Positions 44,890 through 54,040 of a stretch of DNA of 64,000 bases are shown here, piece by piece. The notes under the pieces were generated by a model. It ran no database searches, was not told the DNA's origin, and saw only the letters and a program-made list of their open reading frames with translations. This DNA comes from Allosediminivita pacifica (GTDB lineage Bacteria; Pseudomonadota; Alphaproteobacteria; Rhodobacterales; Rhodobacteraceae), in assembly GCF_003054175.1 (NCBI RefSeq), contig NZ_QBKN01000003.1:165598-229597 (forward strand), written 5' to 3'. Position 1 is the first letter of the stretch. Every line of letters begins with the position of its first letter. A program made the translations under genes and the position numbers.

Positions 44890-44916
44890 TTGGGTGCCTG
44901 TCGTAAGGTCTATAAC
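44890..44916 (+). promoter_or_regulatory. Candidate sigma-70 promoter for the small membrane protein gene
   Basis: TATAAC at 44911-44916 is a good -10, with TTGGGT at 44890-44895 as -35; the spacer is a short 15 bases (16 with CTTGGG). It sits 34 bases upstream of the small gene at 44950. Confidence 0.3.
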
Positions 44917-44949
44917 GGGCCACGCCGGGCTAACTGTCTGGAGGACACT

Positions 44950-45147
44950 ATGAAGAAACTCGCTCTCGCCGCAGCCTTCGCAGGCGCCGCAACCACCGCA
45001 ATGGCCGGCTCCTACGAAGCACCCGCAAAAGACTACGTGGTCATGGAGCCCGAAGTCGTCGTTGAAGAAACTCAGCAGAGCTCTTCCTCGGCCGGCATCC
45101 TGATCCCGCTGGTCCTGATCGCCGTCGTCGCTGCTGCTGCAAGCTGA
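44950..45147 (+). CDS. Small exported membrane-anchored protein, function unknown
   Basis: 65 residues from ATG 44950, with a strong ribosome site GGAGGACACT. Signal peptide MKKLALAAAFAGAATTAMAG, a short acidic middle (VVMEPEVVVEE), a Gln/Ser patch, and a C-terminal hydrophobic segment LIPLVLIAVVAAAAS. The strong site, plausible promoter and clean terminator suggest abundant expression. I do not recognise a family; similar small proteins are often annotated as hypothetical in this group. Confidence 0.8.
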   Translation: MKKLALAAAFAGAATTAMAGSYEAPAKDYVVMEPEVVVEETQQSSSSAGILIPLVLIAVVAAAAS

Positions 45148-45168
45148 TCGACCGATCCACGGAAAAGA

Positions 45169-45197
45169 AAAAGGCGGTGCTTAGGCACCGCCTTTTT
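45169..45197. terminator. Bidirectional terminator between the small protein gene and hemH
   Basis: 12-bp stem AAAAGGCGGTGC / GCACCGCCTTTT with loop TTAG and T-runs on both strands, 22 bases after the small gene and 27 bases after hemH on the other strand. Confidence 0.85.
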
Positions 45198-45223
45198 TTA
45201 TGTGCCGAACGGGCCCGCCGCGC

Positions 45224-46288
45224 CTAGCGCAGCCAGCCGCCCAGGTTGTCGTCGATGACCTTGCACAGTGCCCCGATGTGGGCATCGTCGTCGTTGAGGC
45301 AGGGGATGTAGGTAAAGCGCTCGCCACCGGCCTCTTCGAAGCTCTCCTTGATCTCCTCGTTGATCTCTTCGAGCGTCTCGATGCAGTCGGCGCTGAAGGC
45401 CGGCGCACAGACCGCGATGTCGGTCTTGCCCTCTTCCTTGGCCAGCCGCGCGACCTCTTCCACCGTGTAGGGTTTCAGCCATTCCTCGGGGCCGAATCGG
45501 CTCTGGAACGTGGTCGTGATCTCGGTCTCTGACCAGCCCAGCCGCTCCTTCAGAAGCCGCGTCGTCTTCTGGCACTGGCAGTGGTAGGGATCACCCTCCA
45601 TCAGGTAGCGATGCGGCAAGCCGTGGTAGGAACACACCAGCACGTCGGGCTTCTTGTCGAGCTTCCCGTAGGCGCGTTCCACCGACTGGGCCAGCGCCTC
45701 GATGTACATCGGCTCCGAGAAATACGGATCGACCACCCGCGCCGTGGGTTGCCACTTCTCCTTCTTCAGCGCGTCGAAGAACTTGTCGTTCGCCGTGGCC
45801 GAGGTCGCGCCCGCGTATTGCGGGTAGAGCGGGAAGAACAGGATCTTGTGGCATCCGGCCTCGACCATCTCGCGCACCTTGCTAGGCGTCGAGGGGTTGC
45901 CGTAGCGCATGCAGAAATCGACCATCACGTCGGGGCCGTACTGCGCCTCCATCGTCTCGCGGATCTTCGCGGTCTGCGCCTTGGTGATCGTCATCAGCGG
46001 GCTTTCGTCCGCCTCGTGGTTCCAGATCGACTTGTAGGCCGCGCCGCTCTTCGACGGGCGCGTGCTCAGGATCACCAGCTGCAACAGCGGCTGCCAGAGC
46101 CATGGCGAATAATCGATCACCCGCCGGTCGCTCAGGAACTCGCCCAGGTAGCGGCGCATTGACCAGTAATCGTAGTGATCCGGCGTGCCGAGGTTGGCCA
46201 ACAGGATCCCCACCTTGGGGCGCGGCAGCTTCGGGTGGTCGGACGGGGCTTGCTCGGGTTTCACGGCAGGTTGGCTGGCGTCAAGCAT
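45224..46288 (-). CDS. hemH: Ferrochelatase
   Basis: 354 residues from ATG 46288; an ATG at 46348 gives 20 extra residues without similarity. Family motifs: ILLANLGTPD near 28, YLGEFLSDRRVID, SYHGLPHRYL with the metal-binding histidine, QSRFGPEEWLKPYT (key part QSRFG.EEWL), and the Glu in CIETLEEI. It inserts Fe2+ into protoporphyrin IX, the last step of heme synthesis. No porphyrin genes lie next to it. Upstream 56 bases contain no gene. Confidence 0.95.
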   Translation of the reverse strand: MLDASQPAVKPEQAPSDHPKLPRPKVGILLANLGTPDHYDYWSMRRYLGEFLSDRRVIDYSPWLWQPLLQLVILSTRPSKSGAAYKSIWNHEADESPLMTITKAQTAKIRETMEAQYGPDVMVDFCMRYGNPSTPSKVREMVEAGCHKILFFPLYPQYAGATSATANDKFFDALKKEKWQPTARVVDPYFSEPMYIEALAQSVERAYGKLDKKPDVLVCSYHGLPHRYLMEGDPYHCQCQKTTRLLKERLGWSETEITTTFQSRFGPEEWLKPYTVEEVARLAKEEGKTDIAVCAPAFSADCIETLEEINEEIKESFEEAGGERFTYIPCLNDDDAHIGALCKVIDDNLGGWLR

Positions 46289-46344
46289 CGGGTCCCATCC
46301 TCTGTTTCTGATACGCGCCTTACCTATCCTGCCCGCCCCGCGCG

Positions 46345-47157
46345 TCAATCTTTGAGCGGCGTCTCAGGCGTGTTCAGCGCTTCCGAAAGACGATGGGTCG
46401 CAGACCCGGGCCGCAGCGGCTGCGGCTGGCTTTCGTCCGGTGACCAGCCCGTCAGCGTGATGACCTCGAAGGTCGCCTCCACCTTGCCCTCGTCGGTGGC
46501 AAAGCCCTCTTGGTAAAGCTCCGCCGCCCGGATCAGCACCGACCGCCGCGTCGGCCGCCGCAGCCGCGCCTGCAGCGCATTGCCCTCGCCCATGGCCCGC
46601 AGGTCCCGCATCAGGTGCAGCGCGCTGTCGTAATGCACCCGCAGCGGAAAGGAATCCGCCACCGGCAGCGCAAGCCCCGCCCGCTGCAGCAGCGCGCCCA
46701 GATCGCGGATCTCGGCCATCGGCGCCACGCGGGGCGAAATCCCCCCTGTGATCTCGGCCTCCGCCGACCCCAATGCCGCGCGCAGCTCGTGCAGCGTCTG
46801 TCCGCCCAGCGACACCGCCAGCATCAGTCCGTCCGGCTGCATCGCTCGGCGGCACTGGACAAGCTGCCCGATCGGATCGTCCGCCCAGTGCAGCCCCATG
46901 GCGTGGATCACCAGGTCATGCGCACCGGGCTGCAGGTCCAGCACCGGCGTATCCTCGACCACTCGCGCGCCGGGCAGAAAACCCTGCCACAGGTCCGGGA
47001 AAGGCGTCACGATGGCGGGCTTGGTTAACTGCCGCGTAACCATCTCGAGTCGATCCTGAACCTCCTCCCGCGCGGTTTCGTGGAGGAAGAATTCACTGGC
47101 CTTCGCCCGGTGGCGGGCAAGGGCGGCACGGTCGGTCAGATGCGGGGTCTCGGACAT
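46345..47157 (-). CDS. SAM-dependent methyltransferase-like protein (NDUFAF5/BioC-like), atypical motif I
   Basis: 270 residues. The N-terminus LTDRAALARHRAKASEFFLH (key part DRAALARHR) and the block HAMGLHWADDPIGQLVQCRRAMQPDG belong to the family that includes BioC and mitochondrial NDUFAF5. However, the usual SAM-binding glycine-rich loop is missing: the segment before the block reads KPAIVTPFPDLWQGF rather than a GxGxG. It may have another role or bind SAM differently. Alternative: a non-catalytic homologue. Divergent from comF with only 14 bases between the two start codons. Confidence 0.78.
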   Translation of the reverse strand: MSETPHLTDRAALARHRAKASEFFLHETAREEVQDRLEMVTRQLTKPAIVTPFPDLWQGFLPGARVVEDTPVLDLQPGAHDLVIHAMGLHWADDPIGQLVQCRRAMQPDGLMLAVSLGGQTLHELRAALGSAEAEITGGISPRVAPMAEIRDLGALLQRAGLALPVADSFPLRVHYDSALHLMRDLRAMGEGNALQARLRRPTRRSVLIRAAELYQEGFATDEGKVEATFEVITLTGWSPDESQPQPLRPGSATHRLSEALNTPETPLKD

Positions 47158-47171
47158 GAGGGGCAGATAGG

Positions 47172-47900
47172 ATGGGCGTGACCCGGATGCAAACGCTGGT
47201 GCGGATGATCTACCCGCCGCGGTGCCTGTCCTGCGGTGGCATGGTGGAAAGCGATTTCGCCCTTTGCCCCGATTGCTGGCGCGACACGCCCTTTGTTTCC
47301 GGTCTCGGCTGCGATGCCTGCGACGCGCCGCTGCCCGGAACCTCCGACCGTGCCGAGCTCTGCGACGATTGCCTGACCAACGCCCGTCCTTGGGCGCAGG
47401 GCCGTGCCGCGCTGCTCTACCGCGACCGGGGCCGCGAACTCGCGATGGCGCTCAAGCACGCCGACCGCCACGACATCGCGACCCCCGCCGCGCAGTGGAT
47501 GGCCCGCCGCCTGATGCCCATCCGGCGCGAGAACTGGCTGGTGGTCCCCGTCCCGCTGCATTTCGGCCGCCACCTGCGCCGCCGCTACAACCAGGCCGCG
47601 CTGCTGGCCCGCCCGCTCGCCCGCATCCTCGACGTGGGCTACTGTCCTGACGCGCTCTGTCGTCCGAAACCTACCCCGCAGCTTAAGGGCAAGGACCGCG
47701 AGGAACGCTTCGCGGCCCTCGAAGGCTCGCTCAAGGTCACCCCGTCACGGCGCGAATTCCTCGAAGACCGCCCCGTCCTGCTGGTCGACGACGTGATGAC
47801 CTCCGGCGCCACCCTCGCCGCCGGGGCCGAGGCCTGTCTCGCCGCCGGAGCGACCGAGGTCTGCGTCGCGGTGCTGGCACGCGTTGCCAAGGCTTCCTAA
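47172..47900 (+). CDS. ComF family protein (phosphoribosyltransferase-like)
   Basis: 242 residues. The N-terminal zinc-finger-like region has two cysteine pairs, CLSC near 19-22 and CPDC near 34-37, then further CxxC pairs (CDAC, CDDC). The C-terminal phosphoribosyltransferase domain ends in VLLVDDVMTSGATLAAGAEA, the PRPP-binding loop. In naturally competent bacteria ComF proteins act in DNA uptake; in others the role is unknown. ATG 47172 has GAGGGG at 9 bases; ATG 47187 is a fallback. Confidence 0.88.
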   Translation: MGVTRMQTLVRMIYPPRCLSCGGMVESDFALCPDCWRDTPFVSGLGCDACDAPLPGTSDRAELCDDCLTNARPWAQGRAALLYRDRGRELAMALKHADRHDIATPAAQWMARRLMPIRRENWLVVPVPLHFGRHLRRRYNQAALLARPLARILDVGYCPDALCRPKPTPQLKGKDREERFAALEGSLKVTPSRREFLEDRPVLLVDDVMTSGATLAAGAEACLAAGATEVCVAVLARVAKAS

Positions 47901-47930
47901 ATCAGGGACAAACCCCGAAAGGAGCCGACC

Positions 47931-48188
47931 ATGCAAAAAGTCGAGATCTACACCACCCCCATCTGCGGGTTCTGCCACGCCGCCAAGCGCCTGCTCAGCC
48001 AGAAGGGCGTCGCATTCACCGAGATCGACGTCATGCGTGACCAGTCCCGCAAGTCCGAGATGATGGACCGGGCCGCCGGCCGCCACACCGTGCCGCAGAT
48101 CTTCGTCGGCGACACCCACGTCGGTGGTTGCGACGAGCTCTATGCCCTCGACCGCGATGGCAAGCTCGACCCGCTGCTCGCCGGCTGA
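47931..48188 (+). CDS. grxC: Glutaredoxin 3
   Basis: 85 residues, the GrxC length. The active site is CGFC at 12-15, with TVPQIF (cis-proline at 55) and GGCDELYALD for glutathione binding. Typical GrxC has CPYC; the CGFC variant keeps both cysteines and should be active. AAAGGAGCCGACC precedes the ATG. The stop overlaps the amidase start by one base (TGATG). Confidence 0.93.
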   Translation: MQKVEIYTTPICGFCHAAKRLLSQKGVAFTEIDVMRDQSRKSEMMDRAAGRHTVPQIFVGDTHVGGCDELYALDRDGKLDPLLAG

Positions 48189-49021
48189 TGCGCGCGGCGC
48201 TGCTTCAGCTCACCTCGGGCGATGACCCGCGGGCCAACCTCGACACTGTCTTGCCAATGCTGCGCGACGCGGCGGATCAGGGCGCGCAGATCGCCCTGAC
48301 GCCCGAGGTCACCAACTGCGTCTCGCTGGACCGCGCCCACCAGAGAACCGTGCTGGAATACGAGGAAGACGACATCTTCCTCACGACCCTGAAGTCCGAG
48401 GCCGCGCGCCTCGGGCTCTGGGTGCTCGCGGGTTCCCTCGCGCTGAGGGCCGAACCGCCGGAAACCCGCTTCGTGAACCGCTCGATCCTCATCGACGACG
48501 CGGGCAACGTCGCCGCGCGCTACGACAAGATGCACATGTTCGACGTCGAGGTGAGCGAGACCGAGACCTTCCGCGAATCCTCGGGCTACGCCCCCGGCGA
48601 CCGCGCTGTCACCGCACGCACGCCCTTCGGCACGCTCGGCATGACGGTCTGCTACGACCTGCGCTTCCCCTATCTCTACCGGGCGCTGGCGCAGGCCGGC
48701 GCGCAGGTGCTCTGCGTGCCCTCGGCCTTTTCGCCCGGCACGGGGCCGTGGCACTGGCAACCGCTTCTTCAGGCCCGCGCGATCGAAACCGGCTGCTACG
48801 TCCTCGCCCTCGCCCAGACCGGCACCCACCCGGCGCAGCGGGGCCGCACGCGCAAGACCTACGGCCACAGCCTCGTCGTGTCGCCCTGGGGCGAGGTGCT
48901 GCTCGATGCCGGGACCGACCCGGGCCTGCACGTCATCGACCTCGACCTGACCCGCGTCGACGAAGCCCGCCGCAAGGTGCCCGCGCTCACCCACGACCGC
49001 AGCTTCACGGGGCCGGCATGA
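48188..49021 (+). CDS. Carbon-nitrogen hydrolase (nitrilase superfamily, amidase type)
   Basis: 277 residues from ATG 48188. Catalytic Glu-Lys-Cys triad: E40 in LTPEVTN, K114 in RYDKMHMFD and C155 in VCYDLRFP. The pattern fits deaminated-glutathione amidases or omega-amidases (Nit1/Nit2-like), and the glutaredoxin and glutathione-linked neighbourhood makes the former attractive. The exact substrate is not proven. Ends overlapping the MarR start (ATGA). Confidence 0.88.
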   Translation: MRAALLQLTSGDDPRANLDTVLPMLRDAADQGAQIALTPEVTNCVSLDRAHQRTVLEYEEDDIFLTTLKSEAARLGLWVLAGSLALRAEPPETRFVNRSILIDDAGNVAARYDKMHMFDVEVSETETFRESSGYAPGDRAVTARTPFGTLGMTVCYDLRFPYLYRALAQAGAQVLCVPSAFSPGTGPWHWQPLLQARAIETGCYVLALAQTGTHPAQRGRTRKTYGHSLVVSPWGEVLLDAGTDPGLHVIDLDLTRVDEARRKVPALTHDRSFTGPA

Positions 49022-49455
49022 GCGACGCCGGCGCGCTTGCCATCACCCTCTTCGGCGAACTTCTGACCGCCGACCAGCTCCTGCGTGCCCGCCTCACCCG
49101 TGTCATGCCCAACCGGATGGAAATCTCGCATTTCTCCGTCCTGAACCACCTCGCGCGCGGCGGCGAAAAGACCCCCGCCCAACTGGCCCGCGCCTTCCAC
49201 GTCACACGCGGCGCCATGACCAACACGCTGGGCAAGCTGGAAATCGCGGGCTACGTGCACGTCCGCCCCGACTGGGACGACGCCCGCCGCAAGCTCGTCT
49301 CGATCAGCCCCGCCGGCCAGTCCGCCCGCGAGGCGGCGCTCGCCGCCATCACCCCCGTAGTGACCGAGCTCATGGACGAACTGGGCGAAACAAAGGTCCG
49401 CGCCGCGCTGCCGGTCCTGCGCGAACTGCGTGTCAAGCTCGAGCGCGACGTCTGA
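49018..49455 (+). CDS. MarR family transcriptional regulator
   Basis: 145 residues starting at ATG 49018 in a 4-base overlap. Winged-helix region: MEISHFSVLNHLA, TPAQLARAFHVTRGAMTNTLGKLE as recognition helix and DDARRKLVSIS as wing. Flanking helices make the dimer interface, as in MarR proteins. It would bind palindromes and respond to a small ligand. As the last gene of the comF-grxC-amidase-marR run, it may regulate that run, but this is only position-based. Confidence 0.88.
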   Translation: MSDAGALAITLFGELLTADQLLRARLTRVMPNRMEISHFSVLNHLARGGEKTPAQLARAFHVTRGAMTNTLGKLEIAGYVHVRPDWDDARRKLVSISPAGQSAREAALAAITPVVTELMDELGETKVRAALPVLRELRVKLERDV

Positions 49456-49474
49456 ACAGGCGCAGCCCGCCCCC

Positions 49475-49497
49475 GCTTCTTCTTGGCTCAAATACTC
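49475..49497 (+). repeat. 23-bp interspersed motif, copy 2, followed by GC-rich hairpins
   Basis: GCTTCTTCTTGGCTCAAATA then CTC, 21 of 23 identical to the minus-strand copy at 40836-40858. Immediately downstream are overlapping hairpins: GCAGGGGC (49515-49522) with GCCCCTGC (49535-49542), and AGGGGC-AGC-GCCCCT (49526-49540). They may terminate the MarR-containing operon. The rest of 49456-49704 shows no gene. Confidence 0.6.
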
Positions 49498-49704
49498 CCG
49501 GGGTGAATGGCCCCGCAGGGGCCAGAGGGGCAGCGCCCCTGCGCGCCGTCCGGGGCCCGGCACAGCGCCCCGTTTCCCCCGCGACAGGCCCGCTCAGCCC
49601 GACCTGATCCCCCCGGTTCCCGGCCGCTTGTCAAACTCATGTGATGGAAACCTCACCGGCACATGGCGTTCCAGCCCTACAGAATTGACACCGAGAGGTT
49701 CGAG

Positions 49705-51087
49705 ATGAGCAACGAGATCAAGACGGTGAACCCCGCCACCGAAGAAACCATCACGACCTATGACCAGATGGACGAAAACCAGGCCTTCGACGCGATCGAG
49801 GCCTGCCACGCCGCCTTCGACCAATGGCGGCTGAAAAGCACTCAGGAACGTGCCGAGATCATCCGTGGCGTGGGCCAGGCCCTGCGCGACAACAAGGAAG
49901 AGTTCGCGCAACTGATGACGCAGGAGGTCGGCAAGCTGATCGGCGACAGCCGTGACGAGGTCGAACTTTGCGCCTCGATCTGCGACTTCACCGCCGAAAA
50001 CGGCCCCTCCGAACTGGCCGACGAGGAACGCGACATCCCCGGCGGCACCGGCGTCGTGACCTACGCCCCCGTGGGCGTGATCTACGGCATCCAGCCCTGG
50101 AACTTCCCCAGCTATCAGGCCGTGCGCTACACCATCGCCAACCTGATGGCCGGCAACGGCGTCCTGCTCAAGCACGCCGAGAACTGCACCGGCAGCGGCC
50201 TCTTCCTCAAGAAGGTGCTGGAAGCCGGCGGTCTGCCCAAGGACCTCTTCACCGTGCTGGTCATCGACCACGACACGTCCGACAAGATCATCGGCCACAA
50301 GCTGGTGCGCGGCGTGACCATGACCGGCAGCGACAAGGCCGGCGCCATCATCGCACAGAAGGCCGCCGAGCATCTCAAGAAATCCGTGCTCGAGCTCGGC
50401 TCCAACGATGCCTACATCGTGCTCGACGACGCCGATCTTGACGTGGCTGTCGATGCCTGCGTGCAGGGCCGGATGTACAACAACGGCCAGACTTGCGTGA
50501 ACGCCAAGCGCTTCGTCGTGACCGACAAGAACTACGACGAGTTCGTCAATCGCTACGTCGAGAAGGTGAAGGCCATCGAGTTGGGCGATCCGACCGACGA
50601 CAACACCAAGCTCGGCCCCATGTCCCGCACCGACCTGCGCGATGACCTGCACCAGCAGGTTCAGGACAGCGTGGCCAACGGCGCCCGCGTTCTCGCTGGC
50701 GGTGAAGTGCCGGACAAGCCCGGCGCCTGGTACCCGGCCACCGTCCTCGTCGACGTGAAGCCCGGCCAGCCCGCCTATGACGACGAGCTCTTCGGCCCGG
50801 TCGCCTCGATCATCCGTGCCAAGGATGACGAAGACGCCATGCGCATCGCCAACGACAGCCGCTACGGCCTCGGCGGCGGTATCTTCTCCAAGGACGAGAA
50901 GCGCGCCCGCGAACTGGCGTCCAGGCACTTCGACACCGGCATGGTCTCGGTCAACGGCTTCAACATCGCGATCCCCAACATGCCCTTCGGCGGCGTGAAG
51001 GACTCCGGCTACGGCCGCGAACACGGCGGCTTCGGCATGAAGGAGTTCGTGAACATCAAGTCGGTCTACATCTCCGAAGCGGCGTAA
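49705..51087 (+). CDS. NAD(P)-dependent succinate-semialdehyde dehydrogenase-type aldehyde dehydrogenase
   Basis: 460 residues from ATG 49705, following GAGAGGTTCGAG; an ATG 14 codons upstream is less likely. Full ALDH features: PWNFPSYQAVRY near residue 132, the general-base E230 in LELGSND and catalytic C264 in NNGQTCVNAKR, with FNIAIPNMPFGGVKDSG near the end. Length and sequence are closest to the 460-residue Sad/YneI type. It oxidises an aldehyde to an acid. Substrate not certain. Monocistronic, closed by the terminator at 51109. Confidence 0.9.
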   Translation: MSNEIKTVNPATEETITTYDQMDENQAFDAIEACHAAFDQWRLKSTQERAEIIRGVGQALRDNKEEFAQLMTQEVGKLIGDSRDEVELCASICDFTAENGPSELADEERDIPGGTGVVTYAPVGVIYGIQPWNFPSYQAVRYTIANLMAGNGVLLKHAENCTGSGLFLKKVLEAGGLPKDLFTVLVIDHDTSDKIIGHKLVRGVTMTGSDKAGAIIAQKAAEHLKKSVLELGSNDAYIVLDDADLDVAVDACVQGRMYNNGQTCVNAKRFVVTDKNYDEFVNRYVEKVKAIELGDPTDDNTKLGPMSRTDLRDDLHQQVQDSVANGARVLAGGEVPDKPGAWYPATVLVDVKPGQPAYDDELFGPVASIIRAKDDEDAMRIANDSRYGLGGGIFSKDEKRARELASRHFDTGMVSVNGFNIAIPNMPFGGVKDSGYGREHGGFGMKEFVNIKSVYISEAA

Positions 51088-51108
51088 GCCCCGGATCCTC
51101 GACCAACG

Positions 51109-51136
51109 AAAAAGGCGGGCCCCGGCCCGCCTTTTT
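51109..51136. terminator. Bidirectional terminator between the aldehyde dehydrogenase and ubiG
   Basis: 12-bp stem AAAAAGGCGGGC / GCCCGCCTTTTT with CCCG loop and T-runs on both sides, between two convergent genes. Confidence 0.85.
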
Positions 51137-51159
51137 TGCATCCATGACCCGGGCGGCCC

Positions 51160-51900
51160 CTAAGCCCGCGGCGCCAGCGCGGCCGTCACGTAGTTCACGC
51201 TCAGGTCCCGGTCGCTGATCTTCCAGCCCCAGGTCACCGGGTTGAACACGAAGCCCTTGCGGTCCACCGGCTCCAGCCCCGCCTTCGACAGCAATTCGTA
51301 AAGCTCGTCCGGCGTGATGAACTTCGACCATTCGTGTGTGCCCTTGGGCAGCCAGCGCATCACGTACTCCGCCCCCACGATCGCCATGCCGAAGCTCTTG
51401 GCATTGCGGTTGATGGTGGAACACAGGTGCAGCCCCCCGGGATTCAGCAGCGCGCGGCAGGCCGACAGGTAGGCCAGCGGGTCCGACACGTGCTCGACCA
51501 CCTCCATGTTCAGCACCACGTCGAACCCCTCGCCCGCCTCGGCCAGCGCCTCGGCCGTGGTGTGGCGATAGTCGATCTCGAGCCCCGACTGCGCCGCATG
51601 GGTCTGCGCCACGGGAATGTTGCCCGCCGCCGCGTCCACGCCCACCACCTCGGCCCCGAGCCGCGCCATGGGCTCGCACAGCAGCCCCCCGCCGCAGCCG
51701 ATGTCGACGATCCGGAGTCCGGCAAAGGGCGCCTCGCCCGACAGATCCCGGTCGAACTCTCCCGCGATCTGCGTGGTGATGTAGTCCAGCCGGCAGGGCT
51801 GCAGCATGTGCAGCGGCTTGAACTTGCCCTCCGGGTCCCACCATTCGGCCGCCATTGCCTCGAACTTGGCGATTTCCGCGGGGTCGACGGTAACGGTCAT
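51160..51900 (-). CDS. ubiG: Bifunctional 3-demethylubiquinone/2-polyprenyl-6-hydroxyphenol methyltransferase UbiG
   Basis: 246 residues from ATG 51900, preceded by GGGAGATTGCC. SAM-binding motif [20 protein letters not shown] near 63-82, VEHVSDP and LFLSTINRN-like [13 protein letters not shown], and the C-terminal [14 protein letters not shown] are UbiG hallmarks. It does both O-methylations of ubiquinone synthesis at the inner membrane. Divergent from the proline iminopeptidase over 48 bases. Confidence 0.95.
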   Translation of the reverse strand: MTVTVDPAEIAKFEAMAAEWWDPEGKFKPLHMLQPCRLDYITTQIAGEFDRDLSGEAPFAGLRIVDIGCGGGLLCEPMARLGAEVVGVDAAAGNIPVAQTHAAQSGLEIDYRHTTAEALAEAGEGFDVVLNMEVVEHVSDPLAYLSACRALLNPGGLHLCSTINRNAKSFGMAIVGAEYVMRWLPKGTHEWSKFITPDELYELLSKAGLEPVDRKGFVFNPVTWGWKISDRDLSVNYVTAALAPRA

Positions 51901-51948
51901 GGCAATCTCCCATGGTCTTTTGCCTGTCTGGCGCAATATATGTAGGCC

Positions 51949-52926
51949 ATGGACAAATACCCGAGCCAAAAGCGCGCAGTGCAGTATCTCTATCCCGCCA
52001 TCGACCCGTTCGACACCCGAATGATCGAGGTGGGCGACGGGCATACCATCTACGTGGAGCAATGCGGCAACCCGCAGGGCATCCCGGTCATCGTCCTGCA
52101 CGGGGGGCCCGGCGGCGGCTGCAGCCCTGCCATGCGCCGCTACTTCGATCCCAAGGTCTACCGCACGGTGCTGTTCGACCAGCGCGGCTGCGGGCGCTCG
52201 CGGCCCCACGCCAGCGTCGAGGCCAATACCACCTGGCACCTGGTCTCCGACATCGAGCGCATCCGCACGGATCTGGACATCGACAAGGCCGTGGTCTTCG
52301 GCGGCAGCTGGGGGGCCACGCTCTCGCTCATCTACGCGATTTCCCACCCCGAGGCGGTCTCGCACCTCGTCCTGCGCGGCGTCTTCATGATGACCCAGGC
52401 CGAGCTCGACTGGTTCTACGGCGGCGGCGCGGGGCAGTTCTGGCCCGAACCCTGGGCCCGCTTCAGCGATCTCATCCCCAAGGACGAGCGCGGCGACATG
52501 ATCGCTGCCTACCATCAACGGCTCTTCTCCGGCGACCACCAGACCGAGACCCGATACGCCCGCGCCTGGAGCGGCTGGGAAAATGCGCTCGCCTCGGTCT
52601 ACTCATCGGGGCAAGGGGGCGAGGCGCCGGGCGAATACGCCCGCGCCTTCGCCCGGCTGGAAAACCACTACTTCACCAACCGCGGCTTCCTCGAACACGA
52701 CGGCTGGATCCTCGACAACGCCCAGGTGCTGAAAGGCATCCCTGGCGTCATCGTCCAGGGCCGCTACGACATGATCTGCCCGCCCGTCCGCGCGTGGGAG
52801 CTTGCCCGCGCCTGGCCCGACTGCGACCTGCGGATGATCCGCAACGCCGGACACGCCCTGTCCGAACCCGGCATCAGTGCCGAACTCGTGCGCGTCATGG
52901 ACGGGATTGCCGAAAGCTTCGCCTAG
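51949..52926 (+). CDS. pip: Proline iminopeptidase
   Basis: 325 residues, typical. Alpha/beta hydrolase with oxyanion loop HGGPGGG at 51-57, nucleophile S120 in GGSWG, acid Asp in GRYDMICP and His in [18 protein letters not shown] near 77-88 is a family hallmark. It removes N-terminal proline from peptides in the cytoplasm. Next to a peptide importer (118 bases away), so it could use peptides that importer brings in; no overlap is seen. Confidence 0.94.
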   Translation: MDKYPSQKRAVQYLYPAIDPFDTRMIEVGDGHTIYVEQCGNPQGIPVIVLHGGPGGGCSPAMRRYFDPKVYRTVLFDQRGCGRSRPHASVEANTTWHLVSDIERIRTDLDIDKAVVFGGSWGATLSLIYAISHPEAVSHLVLRGVFMMTQAELDWFYGGGAGQFWPEPWARFSDLIPKDERGDMIAAYHQRLFSGDHQTETRYARAWSGWENALASVYSSGQGGEAPGEYARAFARLENHYFTNRGFLEHDGWILDNAQVLKGIPGVIVQGRYDMICPPVRAWELARAWPDCDLRMIRNAGHALSEPGISAELVRVMDGIAESFA

Positions 52927-53044
52927 AAGCGACCCGGGGATCTTCCATAAGCGACACGAATGTCGGAAATAAGACACAGCCTCTTTACATGGTGTGTTCC
53001 GGGCGTCAGGTTGCGCGCAACAACAACAAAATCCACAGGGCACC

Positions 53045-54040
53045 TTGAACGCTGTTCTCAAGATCATCCTCCAGCGTCTCGCGCTGGGCGTACTGACGCT
53101 TTTCATCGTCTCGATCGTGATCTTCCTGGCAGTGAACATGCTGCCGGGCGATTTCGCCGAGGCGATCCTTGGTCAGGGCGCCACGCCCGAGGCGGTCGCC
53201 GCCATCCGACGTGACCTTGGCCTCGACCAGCCTCTGGTCGTACGCTACTGGGACTGGCTCTCCGGGGTGCTGCAAGGCGACCTGGGCAATTCCTTCGCGC
53301 AGGCGAACTTCTCGGCCTTCGTCGGCTCCGAAAGCGGCGGCAATGCCGGCGTCGCGCAGCAGATCGCCCCCCGCTTTGCCAATACCATGTTCCTCGCGGG
53401 CGTCACCGCCTGCATCGCGGTCCCGCTGGCAGTGGGCCTCGGGGTGCTCGCGGCGCTCTACCGCAACTCTGCCTTCGACAAGGCGGCGAACGTCTTCACG
53501 CTCAGCTCGATCTCCAGCCCGGAATTCTTCCTGGCCTACGTGCTGATCCTGTTTCTCGCCGTGCTGAACCCGATGTTGCCGTCGCTGTCGAACATCTATC
53601 CCGACATGGGCATCGCCGAACGCCTGCAGAAGACGCTGCTGCCCGCGCTGACGCTGACACTGGTGGTGACCGCGCACATGATGCGCATGACCCGCGCCGC
53701 GATCATCAACCTGTTGGCCAGCCCCTACATCGAGATGGCGCGCCTCAAGGGGGTGAAGCCCCTGCGCATCATTACGCACCACGCGCTGCCCAACGCGCTC
53801 GCGCCGATCATCAACGTGATCGCGCTGAACCTCGCCTATCTCATCACCGGCGTTGTCGTGGTCGAGGTGGTCTTCGTCTACCCGGGCATCGGCCAGCTCT
53901 TCGTGGACAGCGTGAAAATCCGTGACATCCCCGTGGTGCAGGCCTGCTGCCTGATCTTTGCGGCCGCCTACATCCTTCTGAACCTGCTGGCCGACATCCT
54001 GTCGATCCTCTCCAACCCGAGGCTGAGGCACAAGCGATGA
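53045..54040 (+). CDS. Oligopeptide-type ABC transporter permease (DppB-like)
   Basis: 331 residues if started at TTG 53045, which has AGGG at 5-6 bases; GTG 52994 would add 17 unlikely residues. Six membrane segments. N-terminus LGVLTLFIVSIVIFLAVNMLPG is the DppB/OppB signature; the EAA loop is EMARLKGVKPLRIITHHALPNAL (key EMARLKG). First gene of a five-part importer: permease, permease, dual ATPase, binding protein, all overlapping or close. Stop overlaps the next ATG (ATGA). Confidence 0.88.
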   Translation: MNAVLKIILQRLALGVLTLFIVSIVIFLAVNMLPGDFAEAILGQGATPEAVAAIRRDLGLDQPLVVRYWDWLSGVLQGDLGNSFAQANFSAFVGSESGGNAGVAQQIAPRFANTMFLAGVTACIAVPLAVGLGVLAALYRNSAFDKAANVFTLSSISSPEFFLAYVLILFLAVLNPMLPSLSNIYPDMGIAERLQKTLLPALTLTLVVTAHMMRMTRAAIINLLASPYIEMARLKGVKPLRIITHHALPNALAPIINVIALNLAYLITGVVVVEVVFVYPGIGQLFVDSVKIRDIPVVQACCLIFAAAYILLNLLADILSILSNPRLRHKR

